Program-made: the position numbers and the translations under genes | Part shown: in pieces, positions 1 through 9,417 of the stretch | Position numbering within the stretch: the stretch's first letter is position 1 | Layout: each line of letters opens with the position of its first letter | The notes under the pieces: model-generated | Seen by the model: the letters and a program-made list of their open reading frames with translations, nothing else | Database searches by the model: none | Told to the model about the DNA's origin: nothing | Source of the DNA: Oscillospiraceae bacterium | Lineage (GTDB): Bacteria; Bacillota; Clostridia; Oscillospirales; Oscillospiraceae | NCBI GenBank assembly: GCA_017415775.1 | Contig: JAFQFC010000009.1 | Coordinates: 1 to 59,491, forward strand | Length of the DNA: 59,491 nt | Direction: 5' to 3'

Positions 1-33
1 GAGGCAAGAGCTCTCCGTCCTCGCTGCACCTAC

Positions 34-128
34 CTTGGCTCTCCCTCTGGGAGAGCTGTCACCGGAGGTGACTGAGAGGGTCTTGGCTCTCCCTTTGGGA
101 GAGCTGTCACCGGAGGTGACTGAGAGGG
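34..128. repeat. Two tandem copies of a 47-base nested-palindrome repeat
   Basis: Two copies (34-80 and 82-128) differ at one base. Each holds two hairpins: GGCTCTCCC/GGGAGAGCT followed by GTCACC/GGTGAC, and ends in TGAGAGGG, which can also pair with the first arm. The layout is that of short REP-like elements. From memory, such elements are widespread in Oscillospiraceae genomes; that was not checked here. They lie just downstream of the lipoprotein gene stop and could act as a transcription-end or mRNA-stability structure. A related element of the same design occurs at 19636-19690. Confidence 0.8.
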
Positions 129-130
129 CT

Positions 131-610
131 TTACTTATGGGCGAAGCTGTTGTACTCCACCTCCGTCATGGAGAAGGAGTAGGCGGCGCTCTCACCGGCG
201 ATGCGCAGGGACACGTGGCCCTTCACGCCCGGCAGCAGGATCTGGGTAGTGCCGGGAGCGATGTCGGCGATGATCTTGTCATCGTTGATGACCACCATGC
301 GGAAGTTGCCGCCGGTCACGGTGTAGTCCATCAGATCCAGCACGAAGTCGCCGGCCAGCATGTCGGTCCACAGGATCTCCACCACGCCGGAGAAGTCCTT
401 GGAGGAAAACTCCGCCGTCTTGCTCAGCAGTCCGCTGATCTTGATGCCGCTGCCGGCGGAGGGCAGATCCAGCTTGAGAATGTTCTGGTCGGTGATGGTG
501 TTCAGGGCGAAGTTGTCGGCGCCGTTGGTGTCCTCGATCTTGGCGCTGCCGCAGGCCGTCAGACTCAGGGCCAGTGCCAGCGTCAGCACCAGGGCAAAGA
601 TGCGTTTCAT
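131..610 (-). CDS. Small secreted lipoprotein of unknown function
   Basis: A 159-residue protein with a lipoprotein signal peptide: basic MKR start, hydrophobic stretch and a lipobox ending at Cys20 (SLTACG). It should be exported by Sec and lipid-anchored outside the membrane. The remainder is a compact, probably beta-rich domain with no motif I recognise. The start at 610 is chosen because GGAGG lies just upstream and the signal peptide begins there; a longer reading frame reaches 715 but adds a non-signal extension. It stands alone, with its own extended -10 promoter upstream. Confidence 0.75.
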   Translation of the reverse strand: MKRIFALVLTLALALSLTACGSAKIEDTNGADNFALNTITDQNILKLDLPSAGSGIKISGLLSKTAEFSSKDFSGVVEILWTDMLAGDFVLDLMDYTVTGGNFRMVVINDDKIIADIAPGTTQILLPGVKGHVSLRIAGESAAYSFSMTEVEYNSFAHK

Positions 611-646
611 AGGCGGTTCCTCCTTGTGTCGTTTTGATTTTGGAAC

Positions 647-675
647 ATTATAACAAGGGGAAAAGGTCGGTGTAA
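647..675 (-). promoter_or_regulatory. Promoter of the lipoprotein gene
   Basis: On the minus strand TTACAC (670-675) and TATAAT (647-652) are separated by 17 bases, and the -10 is preceded by TG-T (extended -10). It lies about 40 bases upstream of the start at 610. Confidence 0.6.
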
Positions 676-729
676 ATAGGGAGTAGTTCCAAAATTTGTG
701 AACTTTTTGCAACATTTTGACGAAAGCCT

Positions 730-758
730 TTGACGACCCGGCGGGAAGATGGTATACT
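730..758 (+). promoter_or_regulatory. Promoter of the 65-residue protein gene
   Basis: TTGACG (730-735), a 17-base spacer and TATACT (753-758), placed about 40 bases before the start codon at 801. Confidence 0.65.
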
Positions 759-800
759 GCGTGCTGTCAACATCCCACCCACGGAAACAGGAGGAAAAGA

Positions 801-998
801 ATGGAAAAATTTGTCCCCTACGACAAGCTTTCGAAAAAGAAGAAAAAAGAACTGGATAAGGCGCGGCGCGGCGGCTGGTACGGCATCAATCCCGTCACCC
901 GCAAGCCGGAAAATTCCCGGGCCTACAACAGAAAGAAGACACGGACATGGAGTGATGACTCCTGGACCGTGTCTTTTTTTTATGAATATTCGGCCTGA
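801..998 (+). CDS. Small, very basic hypothetical protein (65 residues)
   Basis: The start at 801 is set by GGAGGAAAAGA upstream. The N-terminal part is rich in Lys/Arg (KLSKKKKKELDKARRG), followed by GINPVTRKPENSRAYNRKK. I remember similar short 'NPVTRKP' proteins in Clostridia, without a known function; this is unverified. The basic charge would suit nucleic-acid or ribosome contact, but that is a guess. The last ~18 codons overlap the stem and T-tract of a strong terminator, so the C-terminal FFYEYSA is encoded by or after the T-run. Confidence 0.65.
   Translation: MEKFVPYDKLSKKKKKELDKARRGGWYGINPVTRKPENSRAYNRKKTRTWSDDSWTVSFFYEYSA
938..980 (+). terminator. Rho-independent terminator overlapping the 3' end of a coding sequence
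   Basis: The outer stem GACACGG (938-944)/CCGTGTC (967-973) and inner stem GGAGT (949-953)/ACTCC (958-962) are followed by eight T. It sits inside the reading frame that ends at 998, so full-length mRNA for the last codons would need readthrough. Confidence 0.75.
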
Positions 999-1037
999 AA
1001 TTGTTGTAAAAATTCCGACGATTTTCGACGGTACATA

Positions 1038-1066
1038 TTGAAAAAGAAAAGGCTTGCTGTTATAAT
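1038..1066 (+). promoter_or_regulatory. Promoter of the polysaccharide operon
   Basis: TTGAAA (1038-1043), a 17-base spacer and TATAAT (1061-1066) with an extended TG (1058-1059). It is the only good promoter I see ahead of the long operon starting at 1121. Just upstream, CGACG occurs twice around ATTTT (1016-1030), which could be a protein-binding site but is not a clear palindrome. Confidence 0.7.
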
Positions 1067-1120
1067 CTATACTGTATTGCCATGTGCAGACGAAGGCTGC
1101 CGAAAGAGAGGGCCACAACG

Positions 1121-1749
<629 letters not shown>

Positions 1750-1753
<4 letters not shown>

Positions 1754-2358
1754 GAGAGAAAGTCATGCTGATTGGCGGCGGCGGACACGCCAAAGTCATC
1801 ATGGATATTGTACAGGCCTGCGGCGATACTGTGGTGGGCCTGCTGGACGACGGTATCGAGATCGGTACCGTGGTGCAGGGCGTGCCGGTGGTGGGTGCCG
1901 CCATCGACGCCGAAAAGTTTACCGACTGCCGCTTCATCGTGGCGGTGGGCAATAATGTGATCCGCCACCGCATCGTGGATGCGCTGGCACTGCGGTGGTA
2001 CACCGCCGTGCATCCCAGCGCTGTGATCTCCCCCAACGCCGTCATCGGCGAGGGCAGCGTGGTCATGCCGGCGGCTGTGGTCAATGCCGGCGCCAAAGTG
2101 GGCCGTCACTGTATCATCAATACCGCCGCCGTGGTGGAGCATGACAATGTCATCGGCGACTATGCCCATGTGTCCTGCGGCGCTGTGCTGACCGGTGCGG
2201 TGCATGTGGGTGAGGAGGCACTGGTGGGCGCCGCCGCTGTGGTGCGCAACAATGTGCATATCTGTGCCGGCTGCATCGTGGGCGCCGGTTCGGTAGTGAT
2301 TACCGATATGAAGGAAAAGGGTACTTACGCCGGTATTCCGGCCAGAAAGATGGCATGA
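1750..2358 (+). CDS. NeuD/PglD-type sugar O/N-acetyltransferase
   Basis: A 202-residue protein with an N-terminal Rossmann-like GGGGHAKVIMDI motif and a C-terminal left-handed beta-helix of hexapeptide repeats (VIGEGSVVMPAAVVNAGAKV and onwards). It belongs to the family that acetylates UDP-4-amino-sugars (PglD) or sialic acid (NeuD). Adjacent to a PglC-type transferase it most likely makes the acetamido group of the first sugar. The aminotransferase and dehydratase that would make the amino sugar are not in this window. Coupled by ATGA overlap on both sides. Confidence 0.85.
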
Positions 2359-3437
2359 AACTTCTGATTTTAGCAAATTTCGATGTGGGCCTGTACCAGT
2401 TCCGTCAGGAACTGCTGCAGCGGCTGCTCTCTGCCGGGCACGAGGTGACCATCGCTCTGCCCGACGGCGATCTGGTCCGTCCGCTGGAGGAGATGGGCTG
2501 CACCTTTGTCGATACCCCCCTCGACCGGCGGGGCATCAATCCCGTCACCGACGGCAAGCTGCTGCTGCGCTACCGCCGTCTGCTGCGACAGGTGCGGCCG
2601 GATCTGGTGATCTCCTACACCATCAAGCCCAACATTTACGGCGGCCTCGCCTGCCGGGCGGCGGGCGTCCCCTTCGCCGCCAATATCACCGGCCTGGGCA
2701 CCGCCTTCCAGAAGCAGGGCGCCCTGCGCACGCTGGTGACGATTATGTATAAAACGGCGCTGAAAAAGGCCAAGGTGGTGTTCTTCGAGAACGCCGGCAA
2801 CCGGGATACGCTGCTGGAAATGGGCATCGTCCGCCCCGAGCAGTGCTGTCTTTTGATGGGCGCCGGTGTGAATCTGCAGCGCTTTGCAGCCGTGGATTAC
2901 CCGGCGGAGGAACCCACCCGGTTTTTGTTCGTGGGCCGCTTGATGCGGGAAAAAGGCGTGGACGAGCTGTTTGCCGCCATGGCCCGCCTCCATGACGAGG
3001 GTGCTGCCTGCACGCTGGACGTGCTGGGCGAAATGGAAGAGGACTACAGCGCCGCCGTTGCCGCCGGAGAGCAGGCGGGCTGGCTGCGCTATCACGGCTA
3101 CCAGACCGACGTGCGGCCCTTTGTGGCCGCCGGTCATTGCTTCGTGCTGCCCAGCTACCACGAGGGCATGGCCAATACCAACCTGGAGTGCGCCGCCATG
3201 GCCCGCCCCGTCATCACCAGCGATATCCCCGGCTGCCGGGAGGCGGTGGAGGAGGGCGTCAGCGGTCTTTTGTGTGCACCGCAGGATGCGGAGAGCTTGT
3301 ATGCGGCCATGAAGCGCTTCCTGGCGCTGCCGATGCAGGAGCGTGCCGCCATGGGCGCCGCCGGCCGCCGGCGAATGGAAGCAATTTTTGATAAAGAAAA
3401 GGTCGTGAATGCGACCTTGGAAGGATTGGGACTATGA
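2355..3437 (+). CDS. GT4-family glycosyltransferase (PglA/EpsD-like)
   Basis: A 360-residue GT-B enzyme. The N-terminal half has the short-chain start MKLLILANFDVGLYQFR and TIKPNIYGGLACR; the C-terminal half has FVGRLMREKGVDELFAAM and the donor-binding SYHEGMANTNLECAAMARPV. Family members add the second sugar to the undecaprenyl-linked acceptor on the cytoplasmic face. Position directly after the PglC/PglD-like pair mirrors the order in general glycosylation and EPS loci. It overlaps its neighbours by ATGA. The exact sugar cannot be told from sequence. Confidence 0.85.
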   Translation: MKLLILANFDVGLYQFRQELLQRLLSAGHEVTIALPDGDLVRPLEEMGCTFVDTPLDRRGINPVTDGKLLLRYRRLLRQVRPDLVISYTIKPNIYGGLACRAAGVPFAANITGLGTAFQKQGALRTLVTIMYKTALKKAKVVFFENAGNRDTLLEMGIVRPEQCCLLMGAGVNLQRFAAVDYPAEEPTRFLFVGRLMREKGVDELFAAMARLHDEGAACTLDVLGEMEEDYSAAVAAGEQAGWLRYHGYQTDVRPFVAAGHCFVLPSYHEGMANTNLECAAMARPVITSDIPGCREAVEEGVSGLLCAPQDAESLYAAMKRFLALPMQERAAMGAAGRRRMEAIFDKEKVVNATLEGLGL

Positions 3438-4495
3438 GTGAGCCGAAGCGGGTGCTGCAGGCTGATTTGGTTAGTGTCATTGTGCCTGTTTACAGAGCAG
3501 AGACCTACCTGTGCCAATGTTTGGACAGCATTTGCGGTCAAAGTTATCGCAAGCTGGAAATCGTGCTGGTTGATGACGGCTCGCCTGATTTGAGCGGTGC
3601 GATTTGCGACGAATATGCGGCGAAGGATGAGCGAATCACTGTTTTACATCAAGAAAACTCTGGTATTTCTCAGACAAGAAATGCGGGTCTTTCTGTTGCG
3701 ACGGGCGAGTATGTACTGTTTGTGGACAGTGATGACTGGATCGAAGCAGAAACTTGCGAAGTAGCTGTAGCTGCGGCAAAAGCGCAGCAGGCGGATGTGG
3801 TCTTTTGGAACTATTACAGGGAGTACGGAGACAAGCAACTGACACGAAAGCTTTTGCCTAACACCGACATAGTGTTCGATAAAGCTGAGTGCGTCAAACT
3901 TCGGCGGAGGCTTGTCGGCCCTGTCGGTAAAGAATTGGCCCGCCCGGAACAACTTGACACGCTGTCTACTGTGTGGGGAAAGCTCTATCGCCGCAATTGT
4001 ATAGAAGCTTCCGCAGCTCGCTTTGTGGATTTGGAAGAGATCGGCACTTGTGAAGACGGACTGTTTAATGCAGAAGTGTTTTCGGCTGTCGAGAAAGCGG
4101 TATATATAGATCGATATTTGTACCACTATCGTCGGACCAACGAAAACTCCTTTACGACGGGCTATAAGGCTGACCTTTGGGAGCAGTGGAATCGTCTTTA
4201 TGACCGGTTTGGAGAGATTTGTCCCGAAGAAAGCGCAGCGCTGAAGAACCGCATTGCGCTGAATTTGATCGGACTGGGTATGAATGTTTCCGCAAGCGGA
4301 TTGGCTGCAAGAGAAAAGAGAGCGGAACTGAAAGAGATTCTCGCATCTTCCCGATATCGGGCGGCTGCAAAGCAGTTGGATATTTCCCATATGCCAATCT
4401 ATTGGGAAGTGTTCTTCCTGTGTGCCAAGTGGCGTTGGAGCGGCGGAGTACTGCTTCTGTGCAGAATGATCGATTGGCTGAGAAAGATGAAGTAA
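3434..4495 (+). CDS. GT2-family glycosyltransferase
   Basis: A 353-residue GT-A enzyme. SVIVPVYRAE is followed by the nucleotide-binding DDGS (residues 47-50) and the metal-binding DSDD (98-101). The C-terminal region has no clear membrane anchor except a weakly hydrophobic end. It probably extends the repeat unit from a UDP-sugar. Base composition is visibly more AT-rich than the preceding genes and the reading of rare codons increases, suggesting a different origin for this gene and the next. Start overlaps the previous stop. Confidence 0.85.
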   Translation: MSEPKRVLQADLVSVIVPVYRAETYLCQCLDSICGQSYRKLEIVLVDDGSPDLSGAICDEYAAKDERITVLHQENSGISQTRNAGLSVATGEYVLFVDSDDWIEAETCEVAVAAAKAQQADVVFWNYYREYGDKQLTRKLLPNTDIVFDKAECVKLRRRLVGPVGKELARPEQLDTLSTVWGKLYRRNCIEASAARFVDLEEIGTCEDGLFNAEVFSAVEKAVYIDRYLYHYRRTNENSFTTGYKADLWEQWNRLYDRFGEICPEESAALKNRIALNLIGLGMNVSASGLAAREKRAELKEILASSRYRAAAKQLDISHMPIYWEVFFLCAKWRWSGGVLLLCRMIDWLRKMK

Positions 4496-4593
4496 GTAGG
4501 AGAACGAAAAAGAAGAATGGGCATAGATAGTGTGAAACACTTTTGATGCCGCAGATAACCGTAAAGAATTAGAGCGTAGAGACGGAGAAAGAA

Positions 4594-5409
4594 ATGGAAT
4601 TCCAAGTGAAGATTTCTGTTTTGATGGGAATCTACAATTGCGCAGAGACGTTGCCGGAAGCAATCGACTCTATTTTGGAACAGAACTATACGGATTGGGA
4701 ATTGATCATGTGTGATGATGGTTCAAGCGATGATACATACCATGTAGCCAACGAGTATTGCCAAAGGTTCCCAGACAAAATTGTCCTTCTGAAAAATGAA
4801 AAGAATATGGGCTTGAATTTCACGCTGAATCATTGCTTGGAACATGCACGCGGGGAATACATAGCGCGCATGGATGGTGACGATATATCTTTACCTCAGC
4901 GATTTGAACAGGAACTTGCAGTATTAGAAAACGAACCGGATGTGGCCGTCGTTAGTTGCCCTATGATCTACTTTGATGAAGCGGGTGACTACGCAACTGG
5001 GCGGATTGATAGCGAATACCCTAAAGCGGAAATGATGGTTCATGGGCCGGTGCACTGCCATGCACCATGTATGATGCGTGCAGAGATTTTGCGCAATGTG
5101 GGTGGTTATAGTGTAGATCCACGACTGCTGAGGGTAGAAGACTGCCATTTGTGGTTGAAAATTTATTCCGCTGGCGGGAGAGGGAAGAATTTGAGTCAGC
5201 CGCTATATAAAATGCGGGATGACAGAAATGCAGCCAATAGACGAAAGTTTCGGTATCGACTAAATGAAATGTACATGGTTATGTTGGTTGTAAAGACATT
5301 GGATCTCCCCAAGTGGAAAAATATATATGCTTTGAGATCTTTTCTAATAGGTCTTTTGCCGGGATTTGTGTATCGTTTTTTGCATAAAAAGAGAATACAG
5401 GGTAGATAG
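4594..5409 (+). CDS. GT2-family glycosyltransferase (AT-rich)
   Basis: A 271-residue GT-A enzyme: ISVLMGIYNCAETLPEAI, DDGS (41-44), then ARMDGDD as the DxD motif. The region HGPVHCHAPCMMRAEIL is typical of polysaccharide GT2 enzymes. A 98-base gap separates it from the preceding gene, unlike the coupled joins elsewhere. I see no promoter there, only GGAG 8 bases before the start. The gap and the low GC content suggest an inserted cassette of two genes (3434-5409). Confidence 0.85.
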   Translation: MEFQVKISVLMGIYNCAETLPEAIDSILEQNYTDWELIMCDDGSSDDTYHVANEYCQRFPDKIVLLKNEKNMGLNFTLNHCLEHARGEYIARMDGDDISLPQRFEQELAVLENEPDVAVVSCPMIYFDEAGDYATGRIDSEYPKAEMMVHGPVHCHAPCMMRAEILRNVGGYSVDPRLLRVEDCHLWLKIYSAGGRGKNLSQPLYKMRDDRNAANRRKFRYRLNEMYMVMLVVKTLDLPKWKNIYALRSFLIGLLPGFVYRFLHKKRIQGR

Positions 5410-5438
5410 ACCATAATGAATAAAAAAGAGGAAACAAC

Positions 5439-6554
5439 ATGAGTGAACTGCTGCCGGTGGTGCTGACAAGTATGATATTGGCGGTGCTGTCCCATTACAC
5501 CTCGGTCTACGAGCGTAATGGGATGCGCTATGTGCGCCGGGAGTGGGTGTTCTACACCGTTATGGCCGTGGTGATGATCCTGTTTGTGGGATTGCGCCGT
5601 GGCTATAACGACACGTATTTTTACCGTCACGCGTACAACCTGATGGAGGTGGGCGGCCCGGTACTGGCGGGCCGCAACTGGAGTCTCAGCACCGATCCGG
5701 GGTTTGAAGCGGTCAACCAGTTGCTGGTGAATCTGGGAGCAAATGATCAGACTTTTTTGATGTTCTATGCTGCCATTACTGTGGGCATCTACCTGTGGTT
5801 CATCCGCAAATACAGCTGTAACCTCTGGCTGACGGTGTTTCTGTTCATTGCGGGCGGTGCGTTTACCTTCCCGCTGGCGGCCATCAAGCAATGTGTGGCA
5901 ACGGCCTTCTGCTTGGTGGCCGTGGATCGGGCGCTGAAAAAAAAGTGGATCCCCTTTGTGCTGTGGGTGGCGCTGGGCAGCTTGTTCCACGCCTATGCAC
6001 TGATCTACCTGATCACCCCATTGCTGCTGTTTACCCCGTGGACCAAGCTGACCTACTGGATGCTGGCAGCGTTTGCAGCGGCAGGCGTGCTGCTGCAGCC
6101 GATGATGGGAACCATCATCAATATCACCACCATGCTGGGCGAGGGCTACAGCGTGGAGGAATTCTCCGGTGAAGGCGTCAATCCCTTCCGTCTGGCGGTG
6201 GTGGCGGTGCCGGTGGTGCTGTCCTTTATGACCCGGAAGGTCATCGCCCAAAAGAACGACCGGACCATGAATCTGATGGTGAATCTGGTGACGGTCAATG
6301 CGGCCATCATGTTCGTGGCCCTCTTCGGCACGGCCAACTACTTTGGCCGCCTCGCCAACTACTTTTTGATTTTTCAGTGCATCACCATCCCGTGGCTCTT
6401 CAGCAATTTTGACCGGGCCACCCGGCGCTGGCTGATCCCGGCGGCGGTGGTGTGCTACGTGGCGTATTTCTACTATGCCAACGTGATCAACCAGCATTTC
6501 GACTCCGGCTTCTCCAGCGTGACGCTGCGGGAGTGGCTGAGCTCGCTGGTGTGA
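5439..6554 (+). CDS. EpsG-family polysaccharide polymerase (Wzy-like)
   Basis: A 371-residue protein with about ten hydrophobic segments. The stretch FVGLRRGYNDTYFYRHAYN matches the EpsG-type signature (GLR...ND...Y), and SLFHAYALIYLI resembles the conserved His-containing loop of that family. Members polymerise lipid-linked repeat units on the outer membrane face. A single polymerase and a single flippase in the operon support a complete Wzx/Wzy-type pathway. GC content returns to the high level of the operon start at this gene. Confidence 0.8.
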   Translation: MSELLPVVLTSMILAVLSHYTSVYERNGMRYVRREWVFYTVMAVVMILFVGLRRGYNDTYFYRHAYNLMEVGGPVLAGRNWSLSTDPGFEAVNQLLVNLGANDQTFLMFYAAITVGIYLWFIRKYSCNLWLTVFLFIAGGAFTFPLAAIKQCVATAFCLVAVDRALKKKWIPFVLWVALGSLFHAYALIYLITPLLLFTPWTKLTYWMLAAFAAAGVLLQPMMGTIINITTMLGEGYSVEEFSGEGVNPFRLAVVAVPVVLSFMTRKVIAQKNDRTMNLMVNLVTVNAAIMFVALFGTANYFGRLANYFLIFQCITIPWLFSNFDRATRRWLIPAAVVCYVAYFYYANVINQHFDSGFSSVTLREWLSSLV

Positions 6555-6565
6555 GGAGTGTCTGT

Positions 6566-7264
6566 ATGATCCCCAAAACGATCCATTACTGCTGGTTTGG
6601 CGGCAAGGAACTGCCGAAACTGGCGCAAAAGTGCCTTGAAAGCTGGAAAAAGTTCTGCCCCGATTACGAGATCGTGCGGTGGGACGAGTCCAACTTCGAC
6701 CTCACCATGAACGGCTATACCCGCATGTGCGTGGCGGAGAAGAAGTGGGCCTTCCTCAGCGACTATGTGCGGCTGTGGGTGGTGGCCCACCACGGCGGCA
6801 TCTACTTCGACACTGACGTGGAGCTGCTGCGTTCCCCGGACGAGCTGCTGCAAAACGACGCCTTCTTCGGCTTCGAAACGCCGGAGTATGTGGCCACCGG
6901 CCTCGGTTTCGGTTCCGTGGCGGGCGGCGAGGTCGTGACGGCCATGCTGGAGCAGTACGATCCGCTGCTGGACGGCCAGCACGGCGTCATCGGCTGCCCC
7001 CGGCTGAACACGGCGGCGCTGGTGGCGCTGGGCCTGCAGCAAAACGGTGAGCGCCAGAACGTGGCGGGCGCCGAGATCCTGCCCGTGGACTGGCTGAACC
7101 CCTACGAGAGCACCACGGGGCGGCTGCGCAAGACGAAAAATACCCTGTCGGTGCATTGGTACACCGGTGCATGGCTGACACCGAAGCAGCGCATCCGCCT
7201 TGCCATCAGCAAGCCGCTGCACCGTCTGTTTGGCAATGATTTTATGCAAAGGTTGAGAAAATGA
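6566..7264 (+). CDS. GT32-family (OCH1-like) glycosyltransferase
   Basis: A 232-residue protein beginning MIPKTIHYCWFGG, with AFLSDYVRLWVVAHHGGIYF and the DxD motif D82-T83-D84. These are the hallmarks of GT32 enzymes of capsule and EPS loci, retaining transferases that use nucleotide sugars. The start at 6566 follows GAGGAGTG; longer frames upstream lie inside the polymerase gene. It overlaps the next gene by ATGA. The acceptor cannot be deduced. Confidence 0.85.
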   Translation: MIPKTIHYCWFGGKELPKLAQKCLESWKKFCPDYEIVRWDESNFDLTMNGYTRMCVAEKKWAFLSDYVRLWVVAHHGGIYFDTDVELLRSPDELLQNDAFFGFETPEYVATGLGFGSVAGGEVVTAMLEQYDPLLDGQHGVIGCPRLNTAALVALGLQQNGERQNVAGAEILPVDWLNPYESTTGRLRKTKNTLSVHWYTGAWLTPKQRIRLAISKPLHRLFGNDFMQRLRK

Positions 7265-8454
7265 AGCGAATTCTCCTCTTTTCCCACGCATTGGAGCTGG
7301 GCGGTGCCGAGCGGGCGCTGATCGGCCTCCTGGACAGCATCGACTACAGCCGCTGCAGCGTGGACCTTTTCCTCATGCGCCATCAGGGCGAGATGATGCC
7401 CCTGATCCCGGCGCAGGTGCGCCTGCTGCCGGAGATCTCTGCTTATGCGTCGCTGGCGGTACCGCTGTCGGCGGTGCTGCGGCGTGGTCAGCTGGGTGTG
7501 GCCCTGGGCCGTGCTTACGGCAAATGGCGCACGGCGCAGTACATCAAGAAAAACGCCATCACCGGCGAGTGCGGCGTGGCGCTGGACTACAGTCACAAAT
7601 ATACCCGCCCCTTCATGCCCCCCGTGGGCGAGGGCGAGTACGACCTGGCCATCAGCTTCCTGACGCCCCACTACTTCGTGGCAGAGAAGGTGCGTGCCAA
7701 GGTGAAGCTGGCCTGGACCCACACGGACTATTCCCGGGTGCAGGTGGATGTGGCCTCGGAAGAGGCCATGTGGGGCCGCTATGACCGGATCGGCGCCATT
7801 TCCCCGGCGGTGGGCGAGGCCTTTGCGCAGGTGTTTCCTTCGCTGAAGGATAAGCTGCTGCCGCTGGAGAATATCCTGCCGGCACGGCTGGTACGCATGG
7901 ATGCACAGCAGGATGTTTCTGCCGAGATGCCCGAGGACGGCAGCATCCGTCTGCTGTCGGTGGGACGGTACACCAACGCCAAAAATTTCGACAATGTGCC
8001 CTATATTTGCCGCCGACTGCGGGAGATGGGTCTGCATGTGAAGTGGTACCTCATCGGCTACGGCGGCGACGAGGATCTGATCCGCCGTCGTATCGCCGAG
8101 GCGGGGATGGAGGAGCATGTGATCCTGCTGGGTAAGAAGGCTAATCCCTACCCCTATATGGCGGCTTGCGACCTCTACGTGCAGCCCAGCCGGTATGAGG
8201 GTAAGGCTGTCACCGTGCGGGAGGCCCAGATGCTGGGTAAACCCGTGGTCATCACCCGCTACGCCACCTCCGCCAGCCAGCTGGAGGAGGATGTGGACGG
8301 CGTCATCGTGCCCATGGATAACGAGGGCTGCGCCGCCGGGATCGCCGAGCTGCTGCGGGACGAGGCGAAAATGGAGCGCCTGCGGCAGACCTGCCTTGCA
8401 CGTGACTATTCCGGCGCCGAAGAAGTGGAAAAGATTTATCAGTTGATGGAGTGA
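7261..8454 (+). CDS. GT4-family glycosyltransferase, paralogue A
   Basis: A 397-residue GT-B enzyme: LGGAERALIGLL near the N-terminus, then RLLSVGRYTNAKNFDNVP and NPYPYMAACDLYVQPSRYEG with the donor-binding E of YEGKAVTVREAQMLGKP. It belongs to a set of three related GT4 proteins in this operon (also 10965 and 12174) sharing the NPYPY...DLYVQ signature. Start overlaps the previous stop (ATGA), indicating coupling. Confidence 0.85.
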   Translation: MKRILLFSHALELGGAERALIGLLDSIDYSRCSVDLFLMRHQGEMMPLIPAQVRLLPEISAYASLAVPLSAVLRRGQLGVALGRAYGKWRTAQYIKKNAITGECGVALDYSHKYTRPFMPPVGEGEYDLAISFLTPHYFVAEKVRAKVKLAWTHTDYSRVQVDVASEEAMWGRYDRIGAISPAVGEAFAQVFPSLKDKLLPLENILPARLVRMDAQQDVSAEMPEDGSIRLLSVGRYTNAKNFDNVPYICRRLREMGLHVKWYLIGYGGDEDLIRRRIAEAGMEEHVILLGKKANPYPYMAACDLYVQPSRYEGKAVTVREAQMLGKPVVITRYATSASQLEEDVDGVIVPMDNEGCAAGIAELLRDEAKMERLRQTCLARDYSGAEEVEKIYQLME

Positions 8455-8459
8455 GAAGT

Positions 8460-9410
8460 ATGCCGAAAGTCAGCGTGATCGTGCCGGTGTACCGGGTAGA
8501 AGAATATCTGGACCAGTGTGTGGCATCGGTGTGCGCACAGACTTTCACGGACTGGGAACTGATTTTGGTGGACGATGGATCGCCCGATCGCTGCGGCGCT
8601 ATGTGCGACGAGTGGGCAGCGAAAGACGGCCGGATCCGAGTGATCCACCGGGAAAACGGGGGCTTGTCTGCCGCCCGCAATAGCGGTGTGTTGGTGGCTG
8701 AGGGGGCATTTGTCTTTTATCTTGACAGCGATGATTATCTGGAGCCGGATGCATTGGAACGGCTGCTGACGGTGCAAGAAGCCTGTGATGCCGATGTGGT
8801 GGTGGGCGGCTATTACTATACCTACGCCGACCGGGAAGAGACGGCAGAGATGGCATGGGGCGCCTCGACGACGCTGCTTCGCTCCGAAGCCGTGGAGGCG
8901 CTGGTTGGCGGGAAGCTGCAGAATTTTGCGTGGGGCAAGCTGCTCCGTGCCGGGATCGCCCGACAATATTTGTTCCCTGAAGGGCGGCTCTTTGAAGACC
9001 ACTACTGGGCTCATCACGTGATGGATGCAGCGCAAAAGGTGGCGGTGCTGCCGGTGCCGTTGGTCCACTATCGCCAACGAGGCGACAGTATTTCGTATAC
9101 TTTTACACTGAAAAGGCTGGATATGCTGGACGGTTGGCGTGCCCGCCGCGATTTTTTGCGGGAAAAGTATCCGCAGATGCTGCCTGACTTCTGGCGGCAT
9201 GTGGTGCCATCCTATCTGGGGATGGCATGGCTGGCGCTGACACGGATGCAGAAGAACAAGGGGCAGGCCTTTGTACTGCTGCGGCAGTTCAGTCGGGAGA
9301 ACCAATTGACGGCATATGCTGAGGGAAAAGAAAAAACGCTGATTGCGGCGCTGGAGCGTGGCACGGTTTGCTATGGCCTCCGGGCATTGCTGCAGCGAGT
9401 GGTGAGATGA
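8460..9410 (+). CDS. GT2-family glycosyltransferase
   Basis: A 316-residue GT-A enzyme: MPKVSVIVPVYRVEEY, VDDGS (DDGS at 38-41), LDSDDYLEPDALERL. The ATG at 8460 is favoured over a GTG at 8451 because GGAG lies 9 bases before it and the family begins at this Met. It probably adds a hexose or hexosamine to the growing repeat unit. Its GC content is intermediate between the rich and poor parts of the operon. Confidence 0.85.
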   Translation: MPKVSVIVPVYRVEEYLDQCVASVCAQTFTDWELILVDDGSPDRCGAMCDEWAAKDGRIRVIHRENGGLSAARNSGVLVAEGAFVFYLDSDDYLEPDALERLLTVQEACDADVVVGGYYYTYADREETAEMAWGASTTLLRSEAVEALVGGKLQNFAWGKLLRAGIARQYLFPEGRLFEDHYWAHHVMDAAQKVAVLPVPLVHYRQRGDSISYTFTLKRLDMLDGWRARRDFLREKYPQMLPDFWRHVVPSYLGMAWLALTRMQKNKGQAFVLLRQFSRENQLTAYAEGKEKTLIAALERGTVCYGLRALLQRVVR

Positions 9411-9417
9411 ACGATTG

